A stretch of 64,000 nucleotides of DNA from Caballeronia novacaledonica (GTDB taxonomy: Bacteria > Pseudomonadota > Gammaproteobacteria > Burkholderiales > Burkholderiaceae), in the NCBI RefSeq assembly GCF_900258035.1, contig NZ_OGTP01000006.1, positions 237,356-301,355 of the forward strand. The letters run 5' to 3'. This document shows positions 29,183 through 39,836 of the stretch, in pieces. A program made the position numbers and the translations under genes. The stretch's first letter is position 1; every line of letters begins with the position of its first letter. The notes under the pieces are model-generated. The model had not been told where the DNA came from, ran no database searches, and worked only from the letters and a program-made list of their open reading frames with translations.

Positions 29183-30193
29183 TCAACTTACCTGCTGAAT
29201 CCCCGCCAGCAGCCAGCCTTCGTTGCCGGCCTTCTGCTTCGAAAGATTCCACACCTCGACGAACGGCTCCGCCGCCGAACCTTCCGACTCGCGGATCAGG
29301 CCGTGGAAGCGCACGCTCGCGAGATACTCGTTCGCGCGATCCTCGACGCCGAGCAGATCGGCGTTGAGTTGCACCACATCGGTACGATTCGGCGCGCTGC
29401 CGCGGGCATCGACGTCGAGTTTCACTTCCGCGAACATTTCGGGCGTCGTGAATTCGCGGATGTCATTGACGTTGCCGCGATCCCACGCGTCCTGCAGGCG
29501 CACGAAGTAAACCTTCGCGTTACGCACGAAGGCATCGGTGTCGAAGCCGGCCGGCACGTTCGGATTCACGACCTGCTGCGTCGCTGGAGGTTCGATGTAG
29601 TTCGCGCCGAAACCGGTCGGCTGCGGCGTTTGCGGCGGATCCTGATTCAGGCTCGTGCGCGCGGTCGCGCTGTACGGCGAACCCGAAGCCGAACCGACGC
29701 CGGCGTAGGCAGGCGTATTGTTGCCCTGACGCTTGCGCATGATGAAGCGGAACAGCATGACGGCAGCCAGCACGATCAACGCGATGATGATCATATTGGC
29801 CATCGCGCCGGCGAAAGCTTCGCCCAGCCCGAAGTGCGACAGCAGCGCCGCGATACCCAGACCGGCGGCGAGACCGGCGATCGGTCCGAGCCAGCGATTG
29901 CGCGCGGGTTGCGCCGCTGCCGGCGCGGCGGGCGTGGGTTGCGCGCGCTGAGCCTGCGCCGCCTGACCCGCCTGCCCTTGCTGCATCGATTGCGACGGCG
30001 GCGTTGCCTGATGTTGCTGCGTCGCCGTGGCCGACTGACGGCCCATGCTGCGGCCGCCGCCCATGCGCTTGGCTTCCGCCGTTTCCGCGAAGATTGCGCC
30101 AGCCGCAATAACGCCAGCCAGCGCCAAGATTCCGGCCTTCCTGAAGAAGAGGTTCAGGAAACCCCGGGATTGGGGTTTGCGCGAATCGAACAT
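29183..30193 (-). CDS. Tim44-domain membrane/secreted protein
   Basis: 336 residues. A basic start (MFDSRKPQSRGFLNLFF) and hydrophobic stretch end near AETAEAK, a probable signal or anchor at about 20-42. A Gln/Ala/Pro-rich linker follows (about 50-100). Then come hydrophobic segments (GLAAGLGIAALLSHFG and MIIIALIVLAAVMLFRFIM) and a C-terminal Tim44-like domain (about 210-336, with FDTDAFVRNAKVYFVRLQDAWDRG). Bacterial Tim44 proteins are inner-membrane proteins of unsettled role. It lies between ubiE and ubiJ. Confidence 0.85.
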   Translation of the reverse strand: MFDSRKPQSRGFLNLFFRKAGILALAGVIAAGAIFAETAEAKRMGGGRSMGRQSATATQQHQATPPSQSMQQGQAGQAAQAQRAQPTPAAPAAAQPARNRWLGPIAGLAAGLGIAALLSHFGLGEAFAGAMANMIIIALIVLAAVMLFRFIMRKRQGNNTPAYAGVGSASGSPYSATARTSLNQDPPQTPQPTGFGANYIEPPATQQVVNPNVPAGFDTDAFVRNAKVYFVRLQDAWDRGNVNDIREFTTPEMFAEVKLDVDARGSAPNRTDVVQLNADLLGVEDRANEYLASVRFHGLIRESEGSAAEPFVEVWNLSKQKAGNEGWLLAGIQQVS

Positions 30194-30218
30194 ATCGAAT
30201 CCTTAAGAGAGTGGAACA

Positions 30219-30950
30219 TCAGAATTTTGTCCCGACGTGTAACGCTACCACGCCACCTGACAAATTGTAATATTCGACTCGATCCAGGCCCGCTTGTTCC
30301 ATCATCGTTTTTAAAGTTTCCTGGTCCGGGTGCATGCGGATGGACTCGGCCAAATACCGGTAGCTGTCCGCATCTTTGGCCACTTTTTCGCCAAGCCACG
30401 GCAAAATCTTGAAACTGTAGATATCGTACGGCTTTTTCAGCGGTTCCCACACTTTCGAGAATTCCAGCACGAGCAACCTTCCGCCCGGCTTCAACACACG
30501 CGTCATCTCGGCCAGCGCGCGGTCTTTGTGCGTCATGTTACGAAGACCGAAGGCAACCGTAACCACATTGAAATAACTATCCGGGAAGGGAATCTTCTCG
30601 GCGTCGCACAGCAGCGCGGGCGTCAGCACGCCTTTGTCGATCAGCCGGTCGCGGCCCACGCGCAGCATCGATTCGTTGATGTCTGTGTGCCAGACTTCAC
30701 CCGTTTCGCCCGCCTGTTTGGCGAACGCCATCGCCAGATCGCCCGTGCCGCCTGCGAGATCCAGCACCTTGTAGCCCGGCCGCACCTTGGCCTGCCCGAT
30801 CGTGAAATGCTTCCAGATCCGATGCAGTCCGCCGGACATCAGGTCGTTCATCAAGTCGTAGTTGCTTGCGACGGAGTGGAAAACGCCCGCCACTTTCTTC
30901 GCCTTGTCCTGCTCGTCGACCGTTTCGTATCCGAAGTGGGTCTTGCTCAT
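30219..30950 (-). CDS. ubiE: Demethylmenaquinone/2-polyprenyl-benzoquinol C-methyltransferase UbiE
   Basis: 243 residues, near the usual 251. UbiE adds the C-methyl group in ubiquinone (and menaquinone) synthesis using SAM. The SAM-binding motif [12 protein letters not shown] is at about 62-73, with the family pattern [18 protein letters not shown] in front and [16 protein letters not shown] after. The C-terminal [17 protein letters not shown] is typical. The start [17 protein letters not shown] was chosen by family. It heads the ubiE-Tim44-ubiJ-ubiB run, 25 bp before the Tim44-like gene. Confidence 0.96.
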   Translation of the reverse strand: MSKTHFGYETVDEQDKAKKVAGVFHSVASNYDLMNDLMSGGLHRIWKHFTIGQAKVRPGYKVLDLAGGTGDLAMAFAKQAGETGEVWHTDINESMLRVGRDRLIDKGVLTPALLCDAEKIPFPDSYFNVVTVAFGLRNMTHKDRALAEMTRVLKPGGRLLVLEFSKVWEPLKKPYDIYSFKILPWLGEKVAKDADSYRYLAESIRMHPDQETLKTMMEQAGLDRVEYYNLSGGVVALHVGTKF

Positions 30951-31033
30951 CGCGCTCTTACCTCGCCTGTTGTTCGTTCTATGTATGCGCAATCGTCGCG
31001 CCGGCCTGCGGCGTCATGCCGCAGCCCTGATGC

Positions 31034-31441
31034 TCAGTGGCAATGGCCACCGGATGGTTTCGCGGCCATCGGCGTGTCGCGGTCCACGCCGGCGGCTTCC
31101 AGTTTCGCCAGATATTCGCGCCACAGTTCGTCCTGCCGCGTCGCCAGGTCGTGCAGGATGTCCCAAGAATAGATGCCCGTATTGTGGCCGTCCGAAAAAT
31201 TCAGTTGCAGCGCGTAATGCCCGACCGGGTCGATGCCCATGATCGTCACCTCGCGCTTGCCGGTCTGAAGCGTTTCCTGGCCCGGTCCGTGGCCCTGCAC
31301 TTCGGCGGAAGGCGAATAGACACGCAGCAGTTCGAACGGCACGCGATACGACTCGTCGCCGTATTGCAGTTCGAGCACGCGGGATTTCGAATGCACGACG
31401 ACGCCGGTGGGAATCGGCGTCGCGGAAGTGAGTCCGGTCAT
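31034..31441 (-). CDS. DUF971 domain protein
   Basis: 135 residues. The DUF971 fold, also found at the N terminus of gamma-butyrobetaine hydroxylases, is recognised from LELQYGDESYRVPFELLRVYSPSAEVQGHG and ALQLNFSDGHNTGIYSWD. The C terminus ends GGHCH, possibly metal-binding. The function of stand-alone members is unclear; some have been tied to iron-sulfur protein maturation. It lies just upstream of ubiE on the same strand and 12 bp after the HIT gene, so it is probably co-transcribed with both. Confidence 0.88.
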   Translation of the reverse strand: MTGLTSATPIPTGVVVHSKSRVLELQYGDESYRVPFELLRVYSPSAEVQGHGPGQETLQTGKREVTIMGIDPVGHYALQLNFSDGHNTGIYSWDILHDLATRQDELWREYLAKLEAAGVDRDTPMAAKPSGGHCH

Positions 31442-31453
31442 GATGATGTCGTC

Positions 31454-31888
31454 TTATTGAGTGCCGAACGCCTGATTCAGCTCGTTGCGCAACTGCTCGC
31501 GCAAGAGCGTGGCCTGCGCGCGGCGCTTCGATAGCTGCGCTTCGGAAACCGTGCGCTGGCGCGGCGCCCAGATCGGCAGAGGGAAGCGGGAATCGTTGGA
31601 AAAGCGCGGAATGACGTGCCAGTGGACGTGCGGCACCTGATTGCCGAGGCTCGCCAGATTGATTTTCTCCGGCACGAGCACGCGGCGCATCGCGCGTTCG
31701 ACGCAGTTCACGGCGGTCATCACGCGCGCGCGGTCGCCATCCGCCAAATCGGACATTTCGGCGACGTGCGCGCCCCAGACCACGCGGCACAGGCCCGGCC
31801 AGTCGGGCTCGTCGGCGAGGACGACGCGCAACGCGTCGTCCGACCACAGCACCTCGCCGCCGTCTTCACGGCAAAACACACAGTCCAT
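31454..31888 (-). CDS. HIT (histidine triad) family protein
   Basis: 144 residues. The nucleotide-binding histidine triad is HVHWH at 87-91 inside VPHVHWHVIPRF. The N terminus MDCVFCREDGGEVLW has a CxxC that may bind zinc. HIT proteins hydrolyse nucleoside phosphoramidates or dinucleotides; the exact substrate is unknown. It is first in the HIT-DUF971-ubiE run, with a 12-bp gap to DUF971, and is 37 bp downstream of the large oxidoreductase gene. Confidence 0.9.
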   Translation of the reverse strand: MDCVFCREDGGEVLWSDDALRVVLADEPDWPGLCRVVWGAHVAEMSDLADGDRARVMTAVNCVERAMRRVLVPEKINLASLGNQVPHVHWHVIPRFSNDSRFPLPIWAPRQRTVSEAQLSKRRAQATLLREQLRNELNQAFGTQ

Positions 31889-31925
31889 CTCAAACCTCTA
31901 GCGAATCGAAACCTCGATTTCGCTA

Positions 31926-34900
31926 TTACACCAGCACGCGCTCAATACCGCCATTGTTCGCGCGTTCGACATACTGTTCCATCCAGTTCTCGCCGAGCAC
32001 CTTGCGCGCCATTTCCACGACGATATAGTCCGCCTCGACATTGGCGTCCTCGTTGTAGCGCGACAGACCTTGCAAGCAGGACGGGCAGCTCGTGAGGATT
32101 TTCACGTCCTGGCCATTGGGCTGAGGGCCGTCGCCGGCCTTGAGCACCGAGCCGGGTTGCGCGCCCGCCGCGCCGGCCGCCCCGTTGGCCATGTTGATGG
32201 CGTTCGCGCCCGCTTCCGCGACGAGCGGAATGCCGCGCAACCGCGCCGCGCCCTTGCGGATCTCTTCTTCCTTGCGGAAGCGCACTTGCGTCGAAATGTC
32301 GGGGCGCGTGACCGCGAGCGTGCCCGATTCGCCGCAGCAGCGATCGTTCTTCTCGATCTTGTAGCCGTCGTTCTGCGAACCCATCAGATCGTTGACGAGC
32401 TTGACCGGGTCCATCGTCTTGATCGGCGAGTGACACGGGTCGTGATACATGTAGCGCGTGCCCTTCACGCCGTCGAGCTTGATGTTCTTTTCAAGCAGGA
32501 ATTCGTGAATGTCGATGATCCGGCAACCCGGGAAGATCTTCTCGAATTCATAGCCCGCGAGCTGGTCGTAGCAGGTTCCGCACGACACGACCACGGTCTT
32601 GATGTCGAGATAGTTCAGCGTATTCGCGACGCGATGGAACAGCACGCGATTGTCCGTGACGATCTTCTCGGCCTTGTCGTACTGCCCCGAGCCGCGCTGC
32701 GGATAGCCGCAGCACAGATAACCCGGCGGCAGCACGGTCTGCACGCCGGCTTCCCACAACATGGCCTGCGTCGCGAGCCCGACCTGCGAGAACAGACGCT
32801 CCGACCCGCAGCCGGGGAAATAGAACACGGCTTCCGAATCGACGGTGGTCGTTTGCGGATTGCGGATGATCGGGACGATCTTGTTGTCTTCGATATCGAG
32901 CAGTGCGCGCGCCGTCTTCTTCGGCAGATTGCCCGGCATCTTCTTGTTCATGAAGTGGATCACCTGCGTGACCACGGGCGGCTTGCCGACCGTCGCGGGC
33001 GGCTTCGCCGTCTGCTTCTTCGCGAACTTCTTGAGCACGTCATTGCCGAAGCGCTGCGCCTTGTAGCCGACGTCCATCATCGCGGTGCGCGCGAGGTTGA
33101 TGGTCTGCGGATTGGTCGCGTTGAGAAAGAACATGCCCGCCGCGTTGCCCGCGTTGAACTTCTTCTTGCCCATTTTGCGCAGCAGATTGCGCATGTTCAT
33201 CGTGACATCGCCGAAGTCGATCTTCACCGGGCACGGCGTCACGCACTTGTGGCAGACCGTGCAATGATCGGCGACGTCGTTGAACTCGTCCCAATGCTTG
33301 ATCGATACACCGCGGCGCGTCTGCTCTTCATACAGGAACGCCTCGACGAGCAGCGACGTCGCGAGAATCTTGTTGCGCGGGCTGTACAGCAGGTTCGCGC
33401 GCGGCACGTGCGTCGCGCAAACCGGCTTGCACTTGCCGCAGCGCAGGCAGTCCTTGATCGAATCGGAGATCGCACCGATATCCGACTGCTGCATGATGAG
33501 CGACTCGTAGCCCATCAGCCCGAAGCTCGGCGTGTACGCATTGCGCAGGTCCGCGCCTTCGAACAGCTTGCCCTTATTGAAGCGCCCGTGCGGATCGACG
33601 CGCTGCTTGTACGCGCGGAAATCGCCGATTTCCTCTTCGGTCAGGAACTCCAGCTTCGTGATGCCGATGCCATGCTCGCCCGAAATCACGCCGTCGAGCG
33701 AGCGCGCGAGCTTCATGATGCGCGCCACCGCGTGATGCGCGTCCTGCAGCATCGCGTAGTTGTCGGAGTTGACGGGAATGTTCGTGTGCACGTTGCCGTC
33801 GCCCGCGTGCATGTGCAGCGCGACGAACACGCGCCCGCGCAGCACCTGCTTGTGGATGGCCTGCGCTTCGTCGAGGATCGGCTTGAATTCGCCGCCGTTG
33901 AAGATCGAGCGCAGTTCCGCGCGAATCTCCTGCTTCCACGAGATGCGCACCGTGCGGTCCTGCGCGACGTGGAAGATGTTCGCGCCCGGCTGCACGTCGA
34001 CGCGATCCGCGAACTTCTCCGCGAGCGCTTCGTAGCCGAGATTGACGAGATAGTGCTGCGCCTCGCGCAACGGCATGTCGAGCTTTTCGCCGACGAAGGT
34101 CCAGCGCTCGCGCACGCGCTTCAACAAATCGAGCGCCTGCTGCACGCGGTCTTCGAGGAGTTCGGCGCTGGGAATTTCGTTGGCGTCGTCGGTTTTGCCG
34201 AGCGGCAGCTTGCCGGTGCGGAAAAACGCTTCGAGCGCATCGACGAGTTGCAGCTTGTTCTTGATCGACAGCTCGATATTGATGCGCTCGATGCCGTCCG
34301 TGTACTCGCCCATGCGGTTGAGCGGAATCACGACGTCTTCGTTGATCTTGAACGCGTTCGTGTGCTTGGCGATCGCCGCCGTGCGCGAGCGGTCGAGCCA
34401 GAAACGCTTGCGCGCCTCGGCGTTCACCGCGACGAAGCCTTCGCCGCTCTTGCCGTTCGCCATGCGCACGACTTCCGATGCGGCGAGCGCGACGGCATCG
34501 GCGTCATTGCCGACGATATCGCCGATCAGCACCATCTTCGGGAAAGCGTTGCGCTTGCTCTTGGTCGCGTAGCCGACCGCGCGCAGATAGCGCTCGTCGA
34601 GATGCTCCAGACCGGCGAGAATTGCGCCGCCCTGCTTCGACGTCTCGAACAGATAGTCCTTGATCTCGACGATGCTCGGAATCGCGTCGCGCGCCTGGCC
34701 GAAGAATTCGAGGCAGACGGTGCGCGTGTGCGCGGGCATCTTGTGCAGGATCCAGCGCGCGGACGTGATGAGTCCGTCGCAGCCTTCCTTCTGCACGCCG
34801 GGAAGGCCGGCGAGAAATTTGTCGGTGACGTCCTTGCCGAGCCCTTCCTTGCGGAACGTGCGGCCGGCGATGTCGAGATTTTCGGTGCGCAGCAGCTTTT

Positions 34901-36020
34901 CGCCCGGCGCGCGATTGCCGTCGAACCAGTCGAGCCGGAAGCGCGCCACTTCGACGTCGTGAATCTTGCCGCAGTTGTGATCCAGACGCGTGACTTCGAG
35001 CCAGTTGCCTTCCGGATCGACCATGCGCCACCACGCGAGGTTGTCGAGCGCCGTGCCCCACAAGACGGCCTTCTTGCCGCCCGCGTTCATCGCGACATTG
35101 CCGCCGACGCAAGACGCATCCAGCGAAGTCGGATCGACGGCGAACACGAAGCCCGCCTGCTCGGCCGCCTCCGTGACGCGTCGCGTGACGACGCCCGCGC
35201 CGGAGAAAATCGTCGCGACCTTGTGATCGACGCCCGGCAGATCGGTCATTTCGACGGGGCCGAGTTGTTCGAGCTTTTCCGTATTGATGACGGCCGAGAA
35301 CGGCGTGAGCGGAATCGCGCCGCCGGTGTAGCCGGTGCCGCCGCCGCGCGGAATCACGGTGAGCCCGAGCTCGAAGCACGCCTTGATGAGACCGGCGATT
35401 TCGCCTTCGGTGTCCGGCGTCAGCACGACGAAGGGATATTCGACGCGCCAGTCGGTCGCGTCGGTGACGTGCGAGACGCGCGACAGGCCGTCGAACTTGA
35501 TGTTGTCCTTCTGCGTTTCCTTGCCCAGCACACGCGACGCGCGGCGGCGCAAGTCGGCCATGCGGCCGAATTCGGAGGCGAAATCGTCGACGGCGCGGCG
35601 CGCGGCGGCAATCAGCAACTGCACGCGCCCGGCGCGCTCGCGGCTGCCGGCTTCGTCGCTGTGGGCGGAGAGATCGGCGCTGCGGCGCTTTTCGATTTCC
35701 GCGAGCCGGTGATTCAGCGCCTCGACGAGCAGCGCGCGGCGCTTCGGGTTGTCGAGCAAGTCGTCCTGCAGATACGGATTGCGGCGCACGACCCAGATGT
35801 CGCCGAGCACTTCGTACAGCATGCGCGCCGAGCGGCCGGTGCGGCGCTCGTTGCGGAGTTCGTCGAGCACGGCCCAGGCTTCGTCGCCCAAAAGCCGCAT
35901 GACGATTTCACGATCGGAGAACGACGTGTAGTTGTAGGGAATTTCGCGCAGACGGGGCTCGATATCGAGCGCCAAGGCGGCATGGGCGCCGTTCGGATCG
36001 AAGGCTTGAGGTGCGTTCAT
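31926..36020 (-). CDS. Giant FAD-linked/Fe-S oxidoreductase with DUF3683 domain
   Basis: 1364 residues joining what are usually separate D-lactate/glycolate oxidase subunits. Order: an N-terminal DUF3683-like region (about 20-180); an FAD_binding_4 domain with [15 protein letters not shown] near 224-238; an FAD-oxidase C-terminal domain (about 500-800); two 4Fe-4S motifs, [11 protein letters not shown] near 858 and [12 protein letters not shown] near 919; and two cysteine-rich CCG-type domains (CCGYPQRG near 1100, CCGESG near 1225). It probably oxidises a 2-hydroxy acid and passes electrons to the membrane quinone pool. The substrate is not visible. The start [11 protein letters not shown] was chosen by family. 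Confidence 0.88.
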   Translation of the reverse strand: MNAPQAFDPNGAHAALALDIEPRLREIPYNYTSFSDREIVMRLLGDEAWAVLDELRNERRTGRSARMLYEVLGDIWVVRRNPYLQDDLLDNPKRRALLVEALNHRLAEIEKRRSADLSAHSDEAGSRERAGRVQLLIAAARRAVDDFASEFGRMADLRRRASRVLGKETQKDNIKFDGLSRVSHVTDATDWRVEYPFVVLTPDTEGEIAGLIKACFELGLTVIPRGGGTGYTGGAIPLTPFSAVINTEKLEQLGPVEMTDLPGVDHKVATIFSGAGVVTRRVTEAAEQAGFVFAVDPTSLDASCVGGNVAMNAGGKKAVLWGTALDNLAWWRMVDPEGNWLEVTRLDHNCGKIHDVEVARFRLDWFDGNRAPGEKLLRTENLDIAGRTFRKEGLGKDVTDKFLAGLPGVQKEGCDGLITSARWILHKMPAHTRTVCLEFFGQARDAIPSIVEIKDYLFETSKQGGAILAGLEHLDERYLRAVGYATKSKRNAFPKMVLIGDIVGNDADAVALAASEVVRMANGKSGEGFVAVNAEARKRFWLDRSRTAAIAKHTNAFKINEDVVIPLNRMGEYTDGIERINIELSIKNKLQLVDALEAFFRTGKLPLGKTDDANEIPSAELLEDRVQQALDLLKRVRERWTFVGEKLDMPLREAQHYLVNLGYEALAEKFADRVDVQPGANIFHVAQDRTVRISWKQEIRAELRSIFNGGEFKPILDEAQAIHKQVLRGRVFVALHMHAGDGNVHTNIPVNSDNYAMLQDAHHAVARIMKLARSLDGVISGEHGIGITKLEFLTEEEIGDFRAYKQRVDPHGRFNKGKLFEGADLRNAYTPSFGLMGYESLIMQQSDIGAISDSIKDCLRCGKCKPVCATHVPRANLLYSPRNKILATSLLVEAFLYEEQTRRGVSIKHWDEFNDVADHCTVCHKCVTPCPVKIDFGDVTMNMRNLLRKMGKKKFNAGNAAGMFFLNATNPQTINLARTAMMDVGYKAQRFGNDVLKKFAKKQTAKPPATVGKPPVVTQVIHFMNKKMPGNLPKKTARALLDIEDNKIVPIIRNPQTTTVDSEAVFYFPGCGSERLFSQVGLATQAMLWEAGVQTVLPPGYLCCGYPQRGSGQYDKAEKIVTDNRVLFHRVANTLNYLDIKTVVVSCGTCYDQLAGYEFEKIFPGCRIIDIHEFLLEKNIKLDGVKGTRYMYHDPCHSPIKTMDPVKLVNDLMGSQNDGYKIEKNDRCCGESGTLAVTRPDISTQVRFRKEEEIRKGAARLRGIPLVAEAGANAINMANGAAGAAGAQPGSVLKAGDGPQPNGQDVKILTSCPSCLQGLSRYNEDANVEADYIVVEMARKVLGENWMEQYVERANNGGIERVLV

Positions 36021-36516
36021 GTTCGACGGTTCGGTGTGCCGGCGGACGCGCTTCGAAAAGCGGAAACGCCGACGATGCGCGTGGGGGCGCAAATTTTCGA
36101 ATGAAACTGATCTTGGCGAAGGCCGCCGGAGTTCTTCACGGCGCCTTCGGTGTGCCCGGGATCAACGCCACGATCGCGCGTGGCGCGCATGCTTTTCCGC
36201 CGCGGGATGCGACTCGCGGGAAACATGCGCCAGAAAATCGATCCGAAGCTGCCGATGCATCTGCCGATCCTGATTGCTGATTCGTAAAAGGAAATTCTAA
36301 CCCATCGCGGTTGCGCGCGTTCGCTGCCGCTAGCGGCGAGAAGGGGCTTTTGCATGTGAAATCGCGACACGTTTCCGGCATTTTCGACGCTTTTTTGCAC
36401 GACCGTCCGGACGGTCCAAGCGCACGGCGTGCCCGGAAGACGCGCGGTTGGCGCTATCATTGATGCTTTCGCCCTCAAAAACCCGCGCGCTTCGCTGCCG
36501 CGTGACGATTCCTCGC
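36021..36516. other. 496-bp divergent intergenic region, no gene seen
   Basis: Separates the large oxidoreductase (minus) from ilvA (plus) and must hold both promoters. Short open frames exist on both strands but have no recognisable protein features. I see no strong hairpin or direct repeat. Confidence 0.6.
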
Positions 36517-38040
36517 ATGACACATCCCGACTATCTGAAGAAAGTGCTGACCGCGCGTGTGTACGACGTCGCGCGGGAGAGCGAACTCGAACCCGCGCGC
36601 ATCCTGTCGGCGCGTCTGCGCAATTCCGTGTTCCTGAAGCGCGAGGACAATCAGCCGGTGTTCTCGTTCAAGATTCGCGGCGCCTATAACAAGATGGCGA
36701 ATCTGTCGGCGGACGAACTCGCGCGCGGCGTCATTACGGCGTCGGCGGGCAATCACGCGCAGGGCGTGGCGCTCTCGGCGGCGCGGCTCGGCTGCCGCGC
36801 GGTCATCGCCGTGCCGACGACGACACCGCAAGTCAAGATCGACGCGATCCGCGCGCACGGTGGCCCGACGGTGGAAGTGGTGCTGGCGGGCGAGTCGTAC
36901 AGCGACGCCTACACGCGCGCCGTGCAGCTTCAGGAAGAGCGCGGCCTGACGTTCGTGCATCCGTTCGACGATCCCGACGTGATCGCCGGCCAAGGCACCA
37001 TCGCGATGGAAATCCTGCGCCAGCACCAGGCGCCGATTCACGCGATCTTCGTGCCGATCGGCGGCGGCGGACTCGCCGCGGGCGTCGCGGCGTACATCAA
37101 GGCGGTGCGGCCGGAGATCAAGGTGATCGGCGTGCAGACCGAGGATTCCTGCGCGATGGCCCGCTCGATCAAGTCGGGCGAGCGCGTCACGCTTTCCGAA
37201 GTCGGCCTGTTTTCGGACGGCACGGCGGTGAAGCTCGTCGGCGAGGAAACGTTCCGGCTGTGCAGCGAGTTGCTCGATGAAGTCGTCACCGTCGATACCG
37301 ACGCCCTCTGCGCCGCGATCAAGGACGTCTTCCAGGACACGCGTTCGGTGCTCGAACCGGCCGGTTCGCTCGCTGTCGCGGGCGCGAAGCTGTATGCGGA
37401 GCGCGAAGGCATCGAGGGCAAGACGCTCGTCGCGGTGACGTCGGGCGCGAACATGAACTTCGACCGCATGCGCTTCGTCGCGGAGCGCGCGGAAGTCGGC
37501 GAGGCGCGCGAAGCCGTGTTCGCCGTGACGATTCCCGAAGAACGCGGCAGCTTCCGGCGCTTCTGCGAACTCGTCGGCACACGCAGCGTGACGGAATTCA
37601 ACTATCGCATCGCCGATGAACGCGCCGCGCATATCTTCGTCGGCGTGCAGATCAAGTCGCGCAAGGAAACGGCGCAGATGATGACGTCGTTCATCGAGCA
37701 CGGTTTTGCGACGGTCGATCTGTCGCACGATGAACTCTCGAAACAGCACATCCGTTACATGGTCGGTGGCCGTTCGCCGCTCGCGCAGGACGAGCGCCTG
37801 CTGCGCTTCGAATTCCCGGAGCGTCCGGGCGCGCTGATGAAATTCCTTTCGTCGATGGCGCCGGACTGGAACATCAGCCTGTTCCATTACCGGAATCAGG
37901 GCGCGGACACGAGCTCGATTCTCGTCGGCATTCAGGTGCCGCAGTCGGACAACGCGGAGTTCGAGCGCTTTCTCGCGACGCTCGGTTATCCGTGGTGGGA
38001 CGAAGGCGCGAATCCGGTCTACAAGCTGTTCCTGGCGTAA
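36517..38040 (+). CDS. ilvA: Threonine ammonia-lyase, biosynthetic
   Basis: 507 residues, the long allosteric form. It deaminates threonine to 2-oxobutyrate, the first step to isoleucine. The PLP lysine is Lys52 in FSFKIRGAYNK, and the glycine-rich phosphate loop is PIGGGGLAAG. The last 170 residues hold two ACT-like regulatory domains (EERGSFRRFCELVG and EFPERPGALMKFL), so isoleucine feedback is expected. The ATG at 36517 was chosen for the family start MTHPDYLKKVLTARVYDVA. It is followed after 6 bp by a nucleotidase gene. Confidence 0.95.
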   Translation: MTHPDYLKKVLTARVYDVARESELEPARILSARLRNSVFLKREDNQPVFSFKIRGAYNKMANLSADELARGVITASAGNHAQGVALSAARLGCRAVIAVPTTTPQVKIDAIRAHGGPTVEVVLAGESYSDAYTRAVQLQEERGLTFVHPFDDPDVIAGQGTIAMEILRQHQAPIHAIFVPIGGGGLAAGVAAYIKAVRPEIKVIGVQTEDSCAMARSIKSGERVTLSEVGLFSDGTAVKLVGEETFRLCSELLDEVVTVDTDALCAAIKDVFQDTRSVLEPAGSLAVAGAKLYAEREGIEGKTLVAVTSGANMNFDRMRFVAERAEVGEAREAVFAVTIPEERGSFRRFCELVGTRSVTEFNYRIADERAAHIFVGVQIKSRKETAQMMTSFIEHGFATVDLSHDELSKQHIRYMVGGRSPLAQDERLLRFEFPERPGALMKFLSSMAPDWNISLFHYRNQGADTSSILVGIQVPQSDNAEFERFLATLGYPWWDEGANPVYKLFLA

Positions 38041-38046
38041 GCGGCA

Positions 38047-38961
38047 ATGCCGAAGTTCACGCTCGAAGACAAGCTCGTCGTCGCGATTTCCTCGCGCGCG
38101 CTCTTCGATTTCGAGGAAGAGAACCGCGTCTTCGAGACGGGCGATCTCTCGCAATACGAAGCGTTGCAGCGCTCGCGGCTGGAAACGTCCGCGAAGCCGG
38201 GCGTCGCGTTCGGGCTGATCCGCAAGTTGCTCGCGCTGAATGCGCACGAGCAGCGCGTGGAAGTGGTGATTCTGTCGCGCAGCGATCCGATCAGCGGTTT
38301 GCGCGCGTTTCATTCGTGCCGCGAGCATGGCCTCGCGATCGAGCGCGGCGTGTTCACGCGCGGCCGCTCGCCGTTCGCGTATCTGAAGCCGCTGCGCGCG
38401 TCGCTGTTTTTATCGGCGAATCCGGACGATGTACGCGCCGCGCTCGCCGCCGGCTTTCCCGCTGCGCGCGTGCTGCCGGAAACGCCGCGCGCCGCGAGCC
38501 GTTATGCGGACGAGATCCGCATCGCGTTCGATGGCGACGCCGTGTTGTTCTCCGACGAAGCCGAACGCGTCTTCCAGAGCGATGGCTTGCGCGCGTTCGT
38601 CGGCCATGAAATCGACAAACGTAATCTGCCGCTTCCCGGCGGACCGCTCAAGCCGCTGCTTGAAGCGCTGAACAAGCTGCAACGCATCGCCGACGACAAC
38701 GAAAGCCCGTCGCCGATGCACATCCGCACCGCGCTCGTCACCGCGCGCTCCGCGCCCGCGCACGAGCGCGCGATCCGCACGCTGATGGCCTGGGACATCG
38801 AAATCGACGAAGCGATGTTCCTCGGCGGCCTCGACAAGGGCGAATTCCTGCGCGAATTCGAGCCCGATTTTTTCTTCGACGATCAAATTCGCCACTGCGA
38901 ATCGGCCCGCGTCGTCACTGCGACGGGGCACGTTCTCAGCGGCATAGCGAATGCATCATGA
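38047..38961 (+). CDS. 5'-nucleotidase, NT5C1-like
   Basis: 304 residues resembling the cytosolic 5'-nucleotidase I family. Conserved stretches seen are [18 protein letters not shown] near the start, where the nucleophile region lies, [17 protein letters not shown], and the C-terminal [17 protein letters not shown] with acidic metal ligands. It should dephosphorylate nucleoside monophosphates. It lies 6 bp after ilvA and overlaps queF by ATGA, so all three are one operon. Assignment is by overall likeness; the substrate is unknown. Confidence 0.82.
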   Translation: MPKFTLEDKLVVAISSRALFDFEEENRVFETGDLSQYEALQRSRLETSAKPGVAFGLIRKLLALNAHEQRVEVVILSRSDPISGLRAFHSCREHGLAIERGVFTRGRSPFAYLKPLRASLFLSANPDDVRAALAAGFPAARVLPETPRAASRYADEIRIAFDGDAVLFSDEAERVFQSDGLRAFVGHEIDKRNLPLPGGPLKPLLEALNKLQRIADDNESPSPMHIRTALVTARSAPAHERAIRTLMAWDIEIDEAMFLGGLDKGEFLREFEPDFFFDDQIRHCESARVVTATGHVLSGIANAS

Positions 38962-39782
38962 CACCCGACCAATCTCCGCTCGGCAAACCCGTCCACTACA
39001 CCGAACAGTACGATGCATCGCTGCTGTTCCCGATCGACCGCAAGCGCGCGCGCGATTCGATCGGCGTGCCCGCGCGGCTGCCGTTCTTCGGCACGGATAT
39101 CTGGAACGCCTATGAATTGTCGTGGCTGAACCGGCGCGGCAAGCCGCAGATCGCGGTGGCGACGTTCTTCGTGCCGGCGGACTCGCCGAACATCGTGGAA
39201 TCGAAGTCGTTCAAGCTGTATCTCGGCTCGTTCGCGCAGACGCCGTTCGATTCCATCGACGACGTGCGCGCCGCCATCAAGCGCGATGTGTCCGCGATCT
39301 GCGGCGCGACGGTGTCGGTGCAACTCGCCGCGCCGGGCGACTTCGGCAAGCTGACGATGGAAGAATTCGACGGTTTGTCGCTGGATCGGCTCGATCTCGA
39401 TTGCGATGTTTTTTCGCCTGATCCTTCGTTGCTGAAGGCGGCGCATGACGAAGCGCCGACCGATGAGACGCTGTTTTCGAATCTGCTGAAATCGAATTGC
39501 CCGGTGACGGGACAGCCGGATTGGGGCAGCGTGCAGATCCGCTATTACGGCGGGCAGATCGATCACGCGGGGTTGCTGCGGTATATCGTGTCTTATCGCG
39601 AACATACCGGCTTTCATGAGCAATGCGTCGAGCGCATCTTCATGGACATCATGCGGGAGTGCAAGCCGGAACGGCTCGCGGTGTATGCGCGCTATACGCG
39701 GCGCGGCGGGCTGGATATCAATCCGTTTCGGACGAATTTCAATTTGCCGATGCCGGATAATGCGCGGCTGGCGCGGCAGTAA
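38958..39782 (+). CDS. queF: NADPH-dependent 7-cyano-7-deazaguanine reductase QueF (long form)
   Basis: 274 residues, the two-domain YqfF-type QueF. It reduces preQ0 to preQ1 in queuosine synthesis. The QueF motif [12 protein letters not shown] is at 81-92, the catalytic cysteine is Cys181 in [12 protein letters not shown] and the proton-donor aspartate is Asp188. The start ATG overlaps the nucleotidase stop, indicating translational coupling. No other queuosine gene is in the window. A convergent terminator follows. Confidence 0.95.
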   Translation: MTPDQSPLGKPVHYTEQYDASLLFPIDRKRARDSIGVPARLPFFGTDIWNAYELSWLNRRGKPQIAVATFFVPADSPNIVESKSFKLYLGSFAQTPFDSIDDVRAAIKRDVSAICGATVSVQLAAPGDFGKLTMEEFDGLSLDRLDLDCDVFSPDPSLLKAAHDEAPTDETLFSNLLKSNCPVTGQPDWGSVQIRYYGGQIDHAGLLRYIVSYREHTGFHEQCVERIFMDIMRECKPERLAVYARYTRRGGLDINPFRTNFNLPMPDNARLARQ

Positions 39783-39797
39783 ACCGGTCGATGAAAA

Positions 39798-39829
39798 CGC
39801 GGCTCTGCTTCCGATGAATCAGAGCCGCG
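39798..39829. terminator. Bidirectional terminator between queF and ridA
   Basis: A perfect 10-bp stem (cgcggctctg at 39798-39807 with 39820-39829) has a 12-nt loop, in the 54-bp gap between two convergent genes. On the minus strand it is followed by TTTT (complement of 39794-39797). Confidence 0.7.
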
Positions 39830-39836
39830 ATCGCGA

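Noticed and set aside
32070..36104. 1344-codon plus-strand frame opposite the large oxidoreductase
   Set aside because: Composition is that of a shadow frame, and the opposite strand carries clear FAD and Fe-S motifs.
36021..36523. 168-codon minus-strand frame in the gap before ilvA
   Set aside because: Overlaps the start regions of both flanking genes and has no protein-like features.
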